From: Pseudomonas mendocina
GTDB taxonomy: Bacteria > Pseudomonadota > Gammaproteobacteria > Pseudomonadales > Pseudomonadaceae
DNA: 64,000 nt
Direction: 5' to 3'
Assembly (NCBI RefSeq): GCF_003008615.1
Contig: NZ_CP027657.1
Coordinates: 62,001 to 126,000 of the forward strand
Shown here: piece after piece, positions 27,758 to 36,385 of the stretch
How the letters are laid out: each line of letters starts with the position of its first letter
How positions within the stretch are numbered: position 1 is the stretch's first letter
Program-made: the position numbers and the translations under genes
The notes under the pieces: generated by a model
What the model saw: only the letters and a program-made list of their open reading frames with translations
What the model was told of the DNA's origin: nothing
Databases searched by the model: none

Positions 27758-28282
27758 TCAGGGGTTACGAGCGAGCTCTGGGGTGATGACTCGTTTGGCA
27801 TCGAGGTAGACACGCTGCCAGTAGACGTTATCGAGGCTGTCCAGGCGCACGGTACCGCCACTGGACGGCGCATGGACGAAACGCCCCTCGCCGACATAAA
27901 TGCCGGCATGACTGACGGCACGACCGCCATTGGTGGCGAAGAACACCAGATCACCACTCTGCAGGGCATCGCGCCGAACATCCGGGGTACGCATCGCGCT
28001 CAGCTCACGGGTCGAACGTGGCAGGCTGATACCGGCTGCATCGCGGTAGACGTAGCCGATCAGACCACTGCAGTCGAAGCCGCCTTCCGGGGTATTGCCG
28101 CCATAACGATAGGGCGTACCGACCAGACCGAGGGCGCGGAACAAGACATCTTCGGCGCCGCCCTGATAGGACGAAGAAGAGACTGGAGGACTGTAGGTAG
28201 GCTGAGGAGAGGGAGCACGACTGCTACACGCACTCAGTAGCAGAACGAGGGAGATAAGGACGACACGGGTCGTGACGGGCAT
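27758..28282 (-). CDS. NlpC/P60-family lipoprotein (first of a tandem pair)
   Basis: 174-residue lipoprotein with lipobox LLLSACSS near residue 19. A Pro/Ser-rich linker is followed by an NlpC/P60 peptidase domain. The catalytic Cys is in GGFDCSGLIGYV, the His in VSHAGIYVGEGRFVHAP. The domain usually cleaves the gamma-D-Glu-diaminopimelate bond of peptidoglycan stem peptides at the outer membrane inner face. A paralogue with the same order of motifs lies directly upstream (28410-29033). The HNH-like gene follows after 6 nt. Confidence 0.9.
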   Translation of the reverse strand: MPVTTRVVLISLVLLLSACSSRAPSPQPTYSPPVSSSSYQGGAEDVLFRALGLVGTPYRYGGNTPEGGFDCSGLIGYVYRDAAGISLPRSTRELSAMRTPDVRRDALQSGDLVFFATNGGRAVSHAGIYVGEGRFVHAPSSGGTVRLDSLDNVYWQRVYLDAKRVITPELARNP

Positions 28283-28409
28283 AAGCGAGGCGATCCAGAG
28301 CCTGAATGCGCTCTACTCTGCCGATTCACGACGAACGGCGCAACCCTCAGCTCCGTTCAAGACCTATCGAAACAGCCCTTGAACAGATTCTGCGGTTACG
28401 CCGTATACA

Positions 28410-29033
28410 TCAGTTATGACGCTTGGCAGCGACCTGATCTTCAACCGGAGCCAGGGCGAGCACGCGCTTGGCTTGCAGGTAACTGCGATTCCAGTAGCTG
28501 TCGTCCAGGCTGTCGATGCGCACGCCACCACTGCGACTGCTGCTGGAATGGATGAATTGGTCATCTCCCAGGTAGATGCCGGCGTGGCTGACGCGACCGC
28601 GGCCGCGATCGTTGAACAGAATCAGGTCACCTGGCTCCAGGTCGGCACGGGCCACCTTCGGCGCATCCAGATTGATCAATTCACGAGTGGAGCGCGGCAA
28701 TTCGAGACCGACCTCTTTGCGGAACAGGTAACCGACGAAGCCGCTGCAATCGAACCCGGACTGTACCGAGGTCCCACCGTAGCGATAGCGAGTACCGATC
28801 AGCGAACGGCCGAGATCAAGCAGGCTGTCGGCCAATTGCGGCATTTCGTAGGGTTTGTCGTCGATCAGTGCGGTGATTTCATCGTCATCGGCTGGTATGA
28901 CCCGATGAGAGAGCGGGCGAGTGACTGGCTCGGCCGTGGCTTCGCTGATCTGCGGTTGCGGCGAGTGGCCGGCGCAGGCAGCGAGAAAGACTGTGAGTGC
29001 AAGAGGCACGAGGGGTGCGAAGCGTTTTAGCAT
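28410..29033 (-). CDS. NlpC/P60-family lipoprotein (second of a tandem pair)
   Basis: 207-residue lipoprotein with lipobox FLAACAG, a spacer of about 55 residues, then an NlpC/P60 domain. The catalytic Cys is in SGFDCSGFVGYLF and the His in VSHAGIYLGDDQFIHSS. It is a MepS/Spr-like murein endopeptidase candidate, acting in peptidoglycan remodelling. I chose ATG 29031-29033 (MLKRFAPLVPLALT) as it opens directly with the signal peptide. The 36 codons upstream are not signal-like. It resembles the next gene closely across the domain, which suggests tandem duplication. Confidence 0.9.
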   Translation of the reverse strand: MLKRFAPLVPLALTVFLAACAGHSPQPQISEATAEPVTRPLSHRVIPADDDEITALIDDKPYEMPQLADSLLDLGRSLIGTRYRYGGTSVQSGFDCSGFVGYLFRKEVGLELPRSTRELINLDAPKVARADLEPGDLILFNDRGRGRVSHAGIYLGDDQFIHSSSSRSGGVRIDSLDDSYWNRSYLQAKRVLALAPVEDQVAAKRHN

Positions 29034-29182
29034 GGGCACGACCGTGTCGGTTGAATTTACAAGTTGGCGACTATGCCTTCTATAACGCTCATTTGCAAAT
29101 TCTATCGTTAGAAATGTGACCCAGTGGTTTCGCCGCGCCATCTAAAGCGCCCGACCATCTGCCTGGCCGGGCGAATCAGAAC

Positions 29183-30397
29183 CTAACCGAGAATCTCGCT
29201 CAACGGGATAAACCGCAGCATCTGACCTTCGGCCAGCGTACTGCCTTCCATGACCTCGGCCAGGCCCTCAGCCCAGGCGGCACTGCGCAGCACGCCAGAG
29301 CTCTGGTTGGCATAAGGCACCACGCGGCCATTCTCCAAACGCGCTCGCAGGTACTCGCGGCGCATGCCCGGCTTGCCCCAGGTAAAACCTGCCGGCACCG
29401 CAAAACCCATGGGCTCGACACGCTGTACACCAAGACGACGCAGCATATAGGGACGCGCCAGCAAGCCGAAGGTGACCAACGTCGAAGCCGGGTTGCCCGG
29501 CAAGCCGATGACCGGAACACCTTGGTAATGGCCGAACGTCAGCGGCTTGCCCGGTTTGATCGCCAGCTTCCACAGCGACAGTTCGCCCGCCTCACGCAGA
29601 ACCATGCCGAGAAAATCCGCCTCACCCACCGAAACGCCACCCGTGGACAGGATCAGATCGACTTCGCCCAAGGCACCCAGCGCTTCGCGGGTACGTTGCA
29701 GGTCATCGGGCAATATTCCCGCATCCACCACGCTGCAGCCCAGCCGCTGCAACCAGGCGATCAGCAAACGCCGGTTGCTGTTGTAGATCTGCCCAGGGCC
29801 AAGTGCCTGACCCGGCTCGACCAGCTCATCCCCCGTGGACAGCACGGCAACGCGCAGTCGCCGACGCACCGAAAATTGCGCTACGCCCAAAGACGCCGCC
29901 AACCCCAGCTCGATAGGCCCCAAACGCGTGCCGGCCGGCAGCACGCATTCTCCGATACGGGTTTCCTGACCTTGAGCACGTACGTTCTGCCCGACCTTGA
30001 GCGGCTCGCGGAAATGCACGCTTCCAGCCTCATCCAGCTCGACGTTTTCCTGCATCTCGACGGTATCGGCACCTTCGGGCAGCGGCGCACCGGTAAAAAT
30101 GCGCGCGCAGGTTCCCGTCTGCAGGGAGACAGGCGCAGTGCCAGCCTGAATACGCTGACTGACCGGCAACGCCTGGCCCGTCCAATCAGCCAGACGCAAG
30201 GCGTAGCCGTCCATCGCGCTGTTGGCCCAGGGCGGCAGATCCAGCGCCGCGATCAGCGGCTCGGCCAACACTCGACCATCGGCCTCGGCCAACGCAACCA
30301 GCTCGTTCTGCTCGATGGGTGCCGCCTCTGCCAACGCCAACAGGCGCTCCAGCGCCGCCTCCATCGGCAACAGACCAGGATGATCGCAACCGCTCAT
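29183..30397 (-). CDS. moeA: Molybdopterin molybdenumtransferase MoeA
   Basis: 404-residue MoeA that inserts molybdate into adenylated molybdopterin. Motifs include [49 protein letters not shown] and [13 protein letters not shown], followed by [12 protein letters not shown] and a C-terminal domain IV. I chose ATG 30395-30397 ([10 protein letters not shown]), which overlaps the moaB stop as ATGA. The 17 codons upstream read through moaB. Gene order moaB-moeA divergent from mobA is the usual Pseudomonas arrangement. Confidence 0.95.
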   Translation of the reverse strand: MSGCDHPGLLPMEAALERLLALAEAAPIEQNELVALAEADGRVLAEPLIAALDLPPWANSAMDGYALRLADWTGQALPVSQRIQAGTAPVSLQTGTCARIFTGAPLPEGADTVEMQENVELDEAGSVHFREPLKVGQNVRAQGQETRIGECVLPAGTRLGPIELGLAASLGVAQFSVRRRLRVAVLSTGDELVEPGQALGPGQIYNSNRRLLIAWLQRLGCSVVDAGILPDDLQRTREALGALGEVDLILSTGGVSVGEADFLGMVLREAGELSLWKLAIKPGKPLTFGHYQGVPVIGLPGNPASTLVTFGLLARPYMLRRLGVQRVEPMGFAVPAGFTWGKPGMRREYLRARLENGRVVPYANQSSGVLRSAAWAEGLAEVMEGSTLAEGQMLRFIPLSEILG

Positions 30398-30933
30398 CCA
30401 CGGGTCTCGCAGGCACCTACCTGTTTCAGGTGCGGGACGAAGTTGCATGGACGGTGCCGCGCATCCAACTGCTCACCGAGGATTCCGTCCCAGGCGGTGC
30501 GGCAAGCATTGGTCGAACCCGGCAGGCAGCAAACCAGCGTGCCGTTGGCCAATCCGGCCAATGCGCGCGACTGGATGGTAGAAGTACCGATATCGGCCAC
30601 GGAAATCTGCCGGAAAAGCTCGCCGAAGCCATCGACCTGCTTGTCCAGCAGGCAGGTGACTGCTTCCGGCGTGCTGTCGCGCCCGGTGAAACCGGTACCG
30701 CCCGTGACCACCACCACCTGAACCTGATCCTCGGCAATCCAGGTCGCCACCTGGGCGCGGATCTTGTACAGGTCGTCCTTGAGCAGCACGCGAGCGGCCA
30801 GTTGGTGACCGGCGCCGGTCAGGCGATCGACCAGCAGTTGCCCCGAGGTGTCGGTCTCCAGCGTGCGCGTGTCGCTGACAGTCAGCACGGCGATGTTCAG
30901 CGGCACGAAAACCGCATCGGCCTTGTGGTTCAT
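30394..30933 (-). CDS. moaB: Molybdenum cofactor biosynthesis protein B
   Basis: 179-residue MoaB/MogA-fold protein that adenylylates molybdopterin. It reads [19 protein letters not shown] at the N-terminus, with [18 protein letters not shown] and the C-terminal [16 protein letters not shown], all of which build the MPT-binding pocket. I prefer ATG 30931-30933 ([13 protein letters not shown]) because MoaB proteins of the genus begin close to it. In-frame ATG codons at 30940-30942 and 30957 are possible. It is translationally coupled to moeA downstream. Confidence 0.93.
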   Translation of the reverse strand: MNHKADAVFVPLNIAVLTVSDTRTLETDTSGQLLVDRLTGAGHQLAARVLLKDDLYKIRAQVATWIAEDQVQVVVVTGGTGFTGRDSTPEAVTCLLDKQVDGFGELFRQISVADIGTSTIQSRALAGLANGTLVCCLPGSTNACRTAWDGILGEQLDARHRPCNFVPHLKQVGACETRG

Positions 30934-31001
30934 GGCAGGCATCCAATTAGTAGACAATGGGCGCTGTTATATCACACAGCCTGCCCCCGGAGACTGCCCG
31001 C

Positions 31002-31592
31002 ATGCCCGTACCCAACGCCCTCCCCACCTGCTCGGTGCTGCTGCTTTCCGGCGGTCGAAGCCAGCGCATGGGTGGCCGCGACAAGGGCTTGCTGGAGTGG
31101 CGCGGCCAGCCGCTGATTGCCTGGTTGCATGATCTGACCAGGCCACTGAGCGACGATTTGATCATCTCCTGCAACCGCAACAATGACCGCTATGCACCGT
31201 ATGCCGATCAACTGGTGACCGATCAGGATCAGGACTTCCAGGGCCCGCTGGCAGGAATTCGCGCGGGCATGACCGCAGCGCGTCATGAACAGATGCTGGT
31301 GCTGCCGTGCGACGCCCCACTGGTAGACCGCGCACTGATCGAATCACTGCTGACTCACGCCGGGAGCCGGCCGGTGGTGATCCGCCAGGGCAACTATTGG
31401 CAGCCGCTGTTCTGCCTGCTGCCCACGGTGCTCAAAGAGGATCTCGAACGTGCCTGGCAGTCTGGCGAGCGCAGCCCGCAACGCTGGTTCGGCCGACTTG
31501 AGCCGGTGGCCATCGACTGCTCGCTCGACGACACTCGCCTGGCCAACCTCAATACACCGGAGATGCTCGCGAGCACGCCACCGGAAGACTAG
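31002..31592 (+). CDS. mobA: Molybdenum cofactor guanylyltransferase
   Basis: 196-residue nucleotidyltransferase that transfers GMP from GTP to molybdopterin, making MGD for DMSO-reductase-type enzymes. The N-terminal signature is [21 protein letters not shown]; the Asp in LPCDAPLVD and [11 protein letters not shown] are also family blocks. I chose ATG 31002-31004 ([10 protein letters not shown]); the earlier start at 30957 adds 15 residues without similarity. It is divergent from moaB-moeA with a 68-bp shared promoter gap. Confidence 0.94.
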   Translation: MPVPNALPTCSVLLLSGGRSQRMGGRDKGLLEWRGQPLIAWLHDLTRPLSDDLIISCNRNNDRYAPYADQLVTDQDQDFQGPLAGIRAGMTAARHEQMLVLPCDAPLVDRALIESLLTHAGSRPVVIRQGNYWQPLFCLLPTVLKEDLERAWQSGERSPQRWFGRLEPVAIDCSLDDTRLANLNTPEMLASTPPED

Positions 31593-31680
31593 GCTGAAAG
31601 AGCCTTGGCGGAACTCGCACGATGGTTTTACGTCTGAGCCAGGGTAAAGCACACCTTTGTATTACCCAAGGAGACAGACC

Positions 31681-31902
31681 ATGAACCAACGGATCATCCC
31701 CGCCCTGCTGATTGCCCTCGGCCTTGCCGCTTTGGCCGGCTGCTCCAGCCCGTCGGTAATAACGCTGAATGACGGCCGTGAGATCCAGACCGTGGACAAG
31801 CCCAAATTCGATGAAGAATCCGGCTTCTACGAGTTCGAGCAACTCGACGGCAAACGTGCCACGATCAACAAGGATCAGGTTCAGACCGTCAAGGAGCTCT
31901 GA
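31681..31902 (+). CDS. YgdI/YgdR-family small lipoprotein
   Basis: 73-residue lipoprotein. The signal peptide ends in lipobox LAALAGCSS, followed by a compact SH3-like domain: VITLNDGREIQTVDKPKFDEE, GFYEFEQLDGKR, then INKDQVQTVKEL. This order is typical of the YgdI/YgdR (DUF903) family, whose role is unknown. I chose ATG 31681-31683 with GGAGA just upstream. The ATG 24 nt earlier has no ribosome site. A strong terminator follows 43 nt after the stop. Confidence 0.9.
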   Translation: MNQRIIPALLIALGLAALAGCSSPSVITLNDGREIQTVDKPKFDEESGFYEFEQLDGKRATINKDQVQTVKEL

Positions 31903-31945
31903 GGCAACAGCCTGAGCGCCTGGATCGGCCAGCCATAAGGATGAT

Positions 31946-31983
31946 ACGAGTCGGCAACCGGGTTGCCGGCTCGTAGTTTTTTT
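31946..31983 (+). terminator. Intrinsic terminator after the small lipoprotein gene
   Basis: ACGAGTCGGCAACC, a short loop, and TTGCCGGCTCGT form a near-perfect stem, followed by a run of seven T residues at 31977-31983. Confidence 0.9.
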
Positions 31984-31995
31984 CGGGCTAACCCC

Positions 31996-32023
31996 TTGTG
32001 CAGTAAAAGTTTTTCGGTAGAAT
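31996..32023 (+). promoter_or_regulatory. Promoter of tRNA-Pro
   Basis: TTGTGC (31996-32001) and TAGAAT (32018-32023) separated by 16 bp, ending 10 nt before the mature tRNA. The same TAGAAT box and spacing are used by both initiator tRNA genes in this window. Confidence 0.75.
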
Positions 32024-32033
32024 ACGCGGCATT

Positions 32034-32110
32034 CGGAGTGTAGCGCAGCTTGGTAGCGCGTCTCGTTCGGGACGAGAAGGTCGCAGGTTCGAATCCTGTC
32101 TCTCCGACCA
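32034..32110 (+). tRNA. tRNA-Pro (anticodon CGG)
   Basis: 77-nt cloverleaf with encoded CCA. The acceptor stem starts CGGAGTG, the D-loop contains AGCTTGGTAGC, the anticodon loop is TTCGGGA with CGG, and the T-loop is GTTCGAATC. It decodes CCG, a frequent proline codon in GC-rich genomes. Confidence 0.96.
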
Positions 32111-32117
32111 AATTTAA

Positions 32118-32146
32118 AACCCGCCTTAATCGGCGGGTTTTTTATT
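32118..32146 (+). terminator. Terminator of tRNA-Pro
   Basis: AACCCGCC, loop TTAATC, GGCGGGTT, followed by a T-run, 7 nt after the tRNA end. Confidence 0.9.
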
Positions 32147-32172
32147 GCCTGCGTTTCGTTGACGCGCCCTTC

Positions 32173-32409
32173 TCAGCTCAGAAAGGCCACCACCTGCTCG
32201 GCATCGAACGGCCAGTTCAGTTCGCTTGCGTTGTCGCAGCGACGCAGTACCGGAATGCGTAAACCGTACTGCTCGACCATCCCTTCATGCTCGGCAATAT
32301 CGATCAACTCGACCAGCAGGCCGTTCTCGACGAATGGCATGAGTAGTGCCTCGGCCACCTCACAAAGATGGCAGCCCAGGGTTCCGAAAAGTTGGCATTC
32401 AGGCGTCAT
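32173..32409 (-). CDS. Glutaredoxin-like protein (DUF836)
   Basis: 78-residue thioredoxin-fold protein of the glutaredoxin-like DUF836 family. The redox motif CHLC lies at residues 13-16 in FGTLGCHLCEVAEALL. The cis-Pro region is YGLRIPVLRR. These proteins are minimal glutaredoxins in the cytoplasm, and their partners are not known. The gene is convergent with the tRNA-Pro unit and lies downstream of the DUF5610 gene on the same strand, with a 48-nt gap. Confidence 0.85.
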   Translation of the reverse strand: MTPECQLFGTLGCHLCEVAEALLMPFVENGLLVELIDIAEHEGMVEQYGLRIPVLRRCDNASELNWPFDAEQVVAFLS

Positions 32410-32457
32410 GAGCGCACCTCACTATCAGCAAGGCGCGCAGTTTAGCACCGGCGGCAA

Positions 32458-33597
32458 TCAGCTCGCGTCAGCGTCCTTGCCAGGCTGACCAGCGATCAGC
32501 GACTGCAGGCCATCGAGCAGGCTGCGGTTGAGGCTGTCGGCCTTCTCCAGGCGCGGCAAATCGAAGCGCTCATCGAGCGAGAAGCCGCCCTTGAGCAGTT
32601 CCTTGAGCATACCGCCAGCATCCTGAGCCAGGTCACCAGCACTGCGCAGCGCATCGAGCAGCCCCTGGGCATAGTCCTGCAGACCGCTGTTGACCGCACT
32701 GGCGCCCTGCCCGGCCACCGCGCCATAGGCATCGGTAGCCTGGCGCACGCTGGTCTGGGTCAGGCGCAGCGACATCGACGCCAATTGCTCGCCATCCATA
32801 TCCAGCGCCATGGCGCGGTCGAAGGCGCCTGCCAGATCACCGGCGTAGAACTTGTCGGAGAGATCCTGTACCTGACTGAAGAGTTTCTCCAGCGCCTTGA
32901 TCTCATCGTCATCAAGCTCGCCCTCGACGTCCACCTGCCAGCCGCCGATCTGCATGCTGCCGGACTGGCTGCTACCCACCACACTGGTGGACTTGCCATC
33001 GCTGGACGCGGCGAAGCTGCTCTGCGACCAACTGGCCGACGCCTGCGCCACGGAAATACGCAGGCGGTCGCCATCGCGAGTGGTGACGGACAGGTCGAAG
33101 GTTTCCGCCAACGCGCTGAAGCGCTCGCTGTAACCCGCTACCGCCACCTTGTCCGGGGCGCTGGGGGCGGCGCTGCCGAAACGCTTGTCGAGATCGCCGA
33201 AGCCATCCTGGATGCGCTTGTAGGTGTCGTCGATGTCACCCGCCACTTGGCCTTTCAGCACGCCCATGCCATCGAGAATCTTGCGCGCCTCGGCGAAGCC
33301 TTTTTCCACGCCCTCACGGGCCTGGGTCAGCAGCTTGTCCAGTTTGGCCGGGTCAGCACCGGCAGCCGCCTCGCTCTGCAGGCGCTGCTCGATGAAACCG
33401 AGAATCCGCCCGGCAACCTTTTCAGGGGTGTAGTCATCACGCGACCCAGAGAGCGAGCCCGGCGGCACGCCGAGCTTCTCGGCGAGGCGATTGGCCAAGG
33501 TGGCCTGTGCATCGGCAGCATTGTTGCGCGAGGCCATCGACTGACTGGCCTGCGCAGTGCGGGAGGCGGCGGAATTCAGTGAGCTCAGAGGATTCAT
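32458..33597 (-). CDS. DUF5610 domain protein
   Basis: 379-residue protein with no signal peptide and no membrane segment. The N-terminal 40 residues are Ser/Ala/Asn-rich (MNPLSSLNSAASRTAQ). A helical DUF5610-like domain follows, about residues 45-125, around KLGVPPGSLSGSRDDYTPEKV and VEKGFAEARKILDGMGVL. The C-terminal half alternates amphipathic helices, with an acidic segment GELDDDEIKALEKLF. Its layout recalls flagellin- or secretion-associated helical proteins, but the function is unknown. It is preceded by a 323-bp gap. Confidence 0.75.
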   Translation of the reverse strand: MNPLSSLNSAASRTAQASQSMASRNNAADAQATLANRLAEKLGVPPGSLSGSRDDYTPEKVAGRILGFIEQRLQSEAAAGADPAKLDKLLTQAREGVEKGFAEARKILDGMGVLKGQVAGDIDDTYKRIQDGFGDLDKRFGSAAPSAPDKVAVAGYSERFSALAETFDLSVTTRDGDRLRISVAQASASWSQSSFAASSDGKSTSVVGSSQSGSMQIGGWQVDVEGELDDDEIKALEKLFSQVQDLSDKFYAGDLAGAFDRAMALDMDGEQLASMSLRLTQTSVRQATDAYGAVAGQGASAVNSGLQDYAQGLLDALRSAGDLAQDAGGMLKELLKGGFSLDERFDLPRLEKADSLNRSLLDGLQSLIAGQPGKDADAS

Positions 33598-33920
33598 GAG
33601 TGGTGGGTACCCGAACAGGTTATCTGCCGAACTTAGCGGCCGGACGGAGGCAAGCTTTAACCTTTATCGACCAACGGTTGCCGATTTTTCTCAGCTCGAC
33701 TTCGTTCGAGCGAAATTTTCCCGATAGATGGCCTAACCCAGGGAAATCTCTGCCAACCACGAGCTAGAGCCTATGCGCAGCAATATGCCAACTTCGCTCG
33801 AAGCCCCGCCAGACTAAAGTCTTACAGTCGACTCGCAGGCTAAGTGCTTTATTTCACCGCGCCGTAACTGGTCGGTCACTTCGTGGCCGACCTGCTTATA
33901 ACAACGAGGAGACAACAATA
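33598..33920. other. Intergenic region DUF5610 / OprD
   Basis: 323 bp between divergent genes, more A/T-rich than the flanks. The only strong structure is the hairpin at 33870-33892. A TTATAAC stretch and a purine-rich GAGGAGA ribosome site precede the porin ATG. No further gene is seen. Confidence 0.65.
33870..33892 (+). promoter_or_regulatory. Leader hairpin upstream of the OprD porin
   Basis: GGTCGGTCAC-TTC-GTGGCCGACC, a 10-bp stem (one G-U pair) with a 3-nt loop, ending 28 nt before the porin start. It could be an mRNA leader stem or an operator. Confidence 0.55.
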
Positions 33921-35168
33921 ATGAGTAAGACTCCCCTCGCCCGTGCCGTGGCCCTCGCCACGCTGGGCGCAAGCATGACCCTGCCGAGCCTGGCACAGGC
34001 TGACTTCATCGGCGACAGCAAAGCCACTCTGGAACTGCGCAACTTCTATATGAACCGCGACCTGCGCGACACGACCGCTGCACAGCAGTCCAAGCGCGAG
34101 GAGTGGGCACAGGGCTTTATCCTCAAGGCCGAATCCGGCTTTACCGAGGGCACCGTCGGTTTTGGCCTGGACGCTTATGCAGGCCTGGGCCTGAAACTCG
34201 ACTCGTCTGACGAACGCGCCGGCACCGGGCTGCTACCCAACAGTTTCGGCAACGAGGGGCCGGACGAGTATTCCGAGCTCAGCGGGGCAGTCAAAGCGCG
34301 CATCTCGAAAACCGTCGGCAAGGTCGGCGGGCTCATGCCGAAGCTGCCAATCGTGAGCTCCGGCGACTCGCGCCTGCTGCCACAGGTCTTCACTGGCGGC
34401 ATGATCACCTCGCAGGAGATCGACGGACTGACCCTCAATGGCGGTCAACTGCGTGAAGTGAATCAGCGCGCCTCCACCGACCGGGTCGACATCACCGCCA
34501 GCAACGTCGGCGGCGAGAGCGACCGCTACAATTTCGCCGGCGGCGATTACAAGTTCAATGACGGCAATACTACCGTCGGCCTGTGGTATGGCGAACTGGA
34601 GGATATCTACGACCAGAAACTGTACAACCTGATCCATGTACAGCCGATCGGCGACTGGAAACTGGGCGGCAACCTGGCCTACTTCGACTCGCAGGACAAC
34701 GGTCGCAAACTCGGCGGCAACCTGGACAACGACCTGACCTCGATCAACCTCTGGGCCGGCATCGGCGCGCACACCTTCCGCGTGGGCTACCAGAAGGTCG
34801 GCGGCGACAACGCCTTCCCCTTCCTGACCGAAACCGATCCGTACATCGTCAACTACATCCAGATTCTCGACTTCACCCGCAAGGACGAGAAATCCTGGCA
34901 GGCGCGCTATGACGTCAACTTCGCCAGCTACGGCATCCCAGGCCTGACGGCCTTCGTCCGCTACGTCACCGGTGACGGTTTCGATGGTGTGGGCGGCGCA
35001 AGCGGCAAGGAATGGGAGCGCAACGTCGACATCAGCTACATCATCCAGGAAGGCCCGCTGAAAAACCTTGGCGTACGCTGGCGTAACGCGATGGTGCGCT
35101 CCAACGCGAGCATCGGTGACCTGGACGAAAACCGCCTGATCGTCAGCTACACCATTCCGCTGATGTAA
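33921..35168 (+). CDS. OprD-family outer-membrane porin
   Basis: 415-residue 18-stranded outer-membrane porin for small substrates (amino acids, peptides or aromatic acids). A signal peptide ends SLAQADF. It opens DSKATLELRNFYMNRDLRD, the signature of OprD proteins. VGFGLDAYAGLGLKLDSS, PKLPIVSSGDSRLLPQ and LTLNGGQLREVNQRASTD follow in family order. It ends with the strand ENRLIVSYTIPLM. The two OprD subgroups cannot be separated by eye, so the substrate is open. A strong terminator follows. Confidence 0.94.
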   Translation: MSKTPLARAVALATLGASMTLPSLAQADFIGDSKATLELRNFYMNRDLRDTTAAQQSKREEWAQGFILKAESGFTEGTVGFGLDAYAGLGLKLDSSDERAGTGLLPNSFGNEGPDEYSELSGAVKARISKTVGKVGGLMPKLPIVSSGDSRLLPQVFTGGMITSQEIDGLTLNGGQLREVNQRASTDRVDITASNVGGESDRYNFAGGDYKFNDGNTTVGLWYGELEDIYDQKLYNLIHVQPIGDWKLGGNLAYFDSQDNGRKLGGNLDNDLTSINLWAGIGAHTFRVGYQKVGGDNAFPFLTETDPYIVNYIQILDFTRKDEKSWQARYDVNFASYGIPGLTAFVRYVTGDGFDGVGGASGKEWERNVDISYIIQEGPLKNLGVRWRNAMVRSNASIGDLDENRLIVSYTIPLM

Positions 35169-35188
35169 GGCTTACCAGCGAAACGATA

Positions 35189-35224
35189 ACGCCGTAACCC
35201 TGCATAGGGTTGCGGCGTTTTTTA
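35189..35224 (+). terminator. Terminator of the OprD gene
   Basis: ACGCCGTAACCC, loop, GGGTTGCGGCGT, followed by a run of T residues, 20 nt after the stop codon. Confidence 0.9.
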
Positions 35225-35290
35225 TCGCGTATGGAAAACAGCCAGGGTCATTTCTCGGCTAGGCTCTAGGCCAGCGCGGAGGACGATTCG

Positions 35291-35563
35291 ATGGACGACT
35301 ACCAACCCCTGGCCTGCGATCTCTATGACTACCTGGAGATCGCCTGCATGCACCGTTATCAGTTGGCTATCGAACTGGTCGATGGCTCCCGCCTGCTGGG
35401 TCAGGCGCTGACCACGGAAACCTCGGCGAGCAAGGAAGAGTTTCTGCTGGTGCGTACGGCCGACGGCGAGCAGCGCCTGCGTATGGATCGCCTGTTGGCG
35501 ATCACGCCACAGGACGCAGGCGCCAGCTTTGGCCGAGTGCTGTTGAACGGCAATCGCTGCTGA
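35291..35563 (+). CDS. rof: Rho-binding antiterminator (Rof/YaeO-like)
   Basis: 90-residue protein of the Rof family: YQPLACDLYDYLEIACMHRY at the N-terminus, LAIELVDGSRLLGQA, then EFLLVRTADGEQRLRMDRLLAI. Rof binds the primary RNA site of transcription terminator Rho and reduces termination. The conserved CDLYDYLE corresponds to the C-D-x-Y-D-x-L-E motif. It stands alone between the porin terminator and a convergent gene. It could modulate many Rho-dependent leaders, such as those of the operons here, but no target can be named. Confidence 0.82.
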   Translation: MDDYQPLACDLYDYLEIACMHRYQLAIELVDGSRLLGQALTTETSASKEEFLLVRTADGEQRLRMDRLLAITPQDAGASFGRVLLNGNRC

Positions 35564-35621
35564 AGGCGGCGCACCTACGGGCAAGGTGCAGCATACGCAC
35601 CAACAGCGATCGCACTATTCT

Positions 35622-35644
35622 GCGGTGCGCACAGCGCACCCTAG
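35622..35644. repeat. REP-like repeat (GGTGCGCACGGCGCACC family)
   Basis: GCGGTGCGCACAGCGCACC followed by CTAGG, between the convergent rof-like and DUF2058 genes. Confidence 0.75.
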
Positions 35645-35666
35645 GCAAGCGTGCAGAAACGCGGCA

Positions 35667-36206
35667 TTACCACATCAGATCGTCAGGGATCTGATAGGCC
35701 GCGTACGGATCATCGGCATCCGGCTCTTCAACGTGGGTATTGAGCAGGACGATGCGCGAGGCATCACGCTCCTGAATCTTCAGCGCCGCCTCACGCGGAA
35801 TGATTTCGTAACCACCGCCATGACGGACGATGGCCAACCAGCCGTTGGACAGTTTGTTGCGCACCAGGGTGTTGACCGGCAGGCGCTTGACCTTCTTGTC
35901 GTCGACGAAGTTGTAGTAGTCCTCGCCGTCGAGCTTGGGCAGACGCGAACGCTCAATCAGTTGCTTGATCTGCGCCGTGCGGGCCTTCTGCTCGGCTTTT
36001 TCCTGCTGCTGACGGTTCAGCTCCTGGTCGCGTGCAGCCTTTTCGGCCTGCGCCTGCAGCGCGGCCTGACGCGTGCTGTCATCCAGCTCGGCCTGACCCT
36101 TTTGCACCAGACGTTTCTGTTTTTGCTGCTGCTTGCCAGCCTGCTTGGCCTGTTTTTCATTGACCAAGCCGGCTTTGAGCAGCTGGTCGCGCAGGGAAAG
36201 ACCCAT
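35667..36206 (-). CDS. DUF2058 (YaiL-family) nucleoprotein
   Basis: 179-residue protein that opens MGLSLRDQLLKAGLVNEKQA, the DUF2058 signature. A long, highly charged Lys/Gln/Glu-rich coiled helix (residues 20-95) is followed by a compact C-terminal domain with DGEDYYNFVDDKKVKRLPVN. The basic helix suggests nucleic-acid association. In E. coli YaiL is annotated as a nucleoprotein or polysome-associated protein. I chose ATG 36204-36206; the long open frame upstream is non-coding repeat sequence. Confidence 0.87.
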   Translation of the reverse strand: MGLSLRDQLLKAGLVNEKQAKQAGKQQQKQKRLVQKGQAELDDSTRQAALQAQAEKAARDQELNRQQQEKAEQKARTAQIKQLIERSRLPKLDGEDYYNFVDDKKVKRLPVNTLVRNKLSNGWLAIVRHGGGYEIIPREAALKIQERDASRIVLLNTHVEEPDADDPYAAYQIPDDLMW

Positions 36207-36317
36207 GACTAAAGATCCCGAACATGATTCAGTTGCGGCAGCGACGCAGATTCGCGCTGCCAATCCAAGGCGCCCAGCATAAGGGCTAAGGCGCAGCGGC
36301 TCCAGCCCGAAAACCCA

Positions 36318-36382
36318 CCGTAGCCCGGATGAAATCCGGGAAGGAGCTGATTCGTCTCTCCCGGATTTCATCCGGGTTACGG
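36318..36382. repeat. Long inverted repeat (CCCGGATGAAATCCGGG family)
   Basis: CCGTAGCCCGGATGAAATC-type left arm (ending CGGG) and its near-perfect complement ending GGGTTACGG, separated by about 19 bases. Each arm is itself palindromic (CCCGGATNNNATCCGGG). This is a common repeat type of Pseudomonas intergenic regions. It lies 4 nt after the mazG stop and could act as terminator or 3' mRNA protection. Confidence 0.85.
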
Positions 36383-36385
36383 TGC

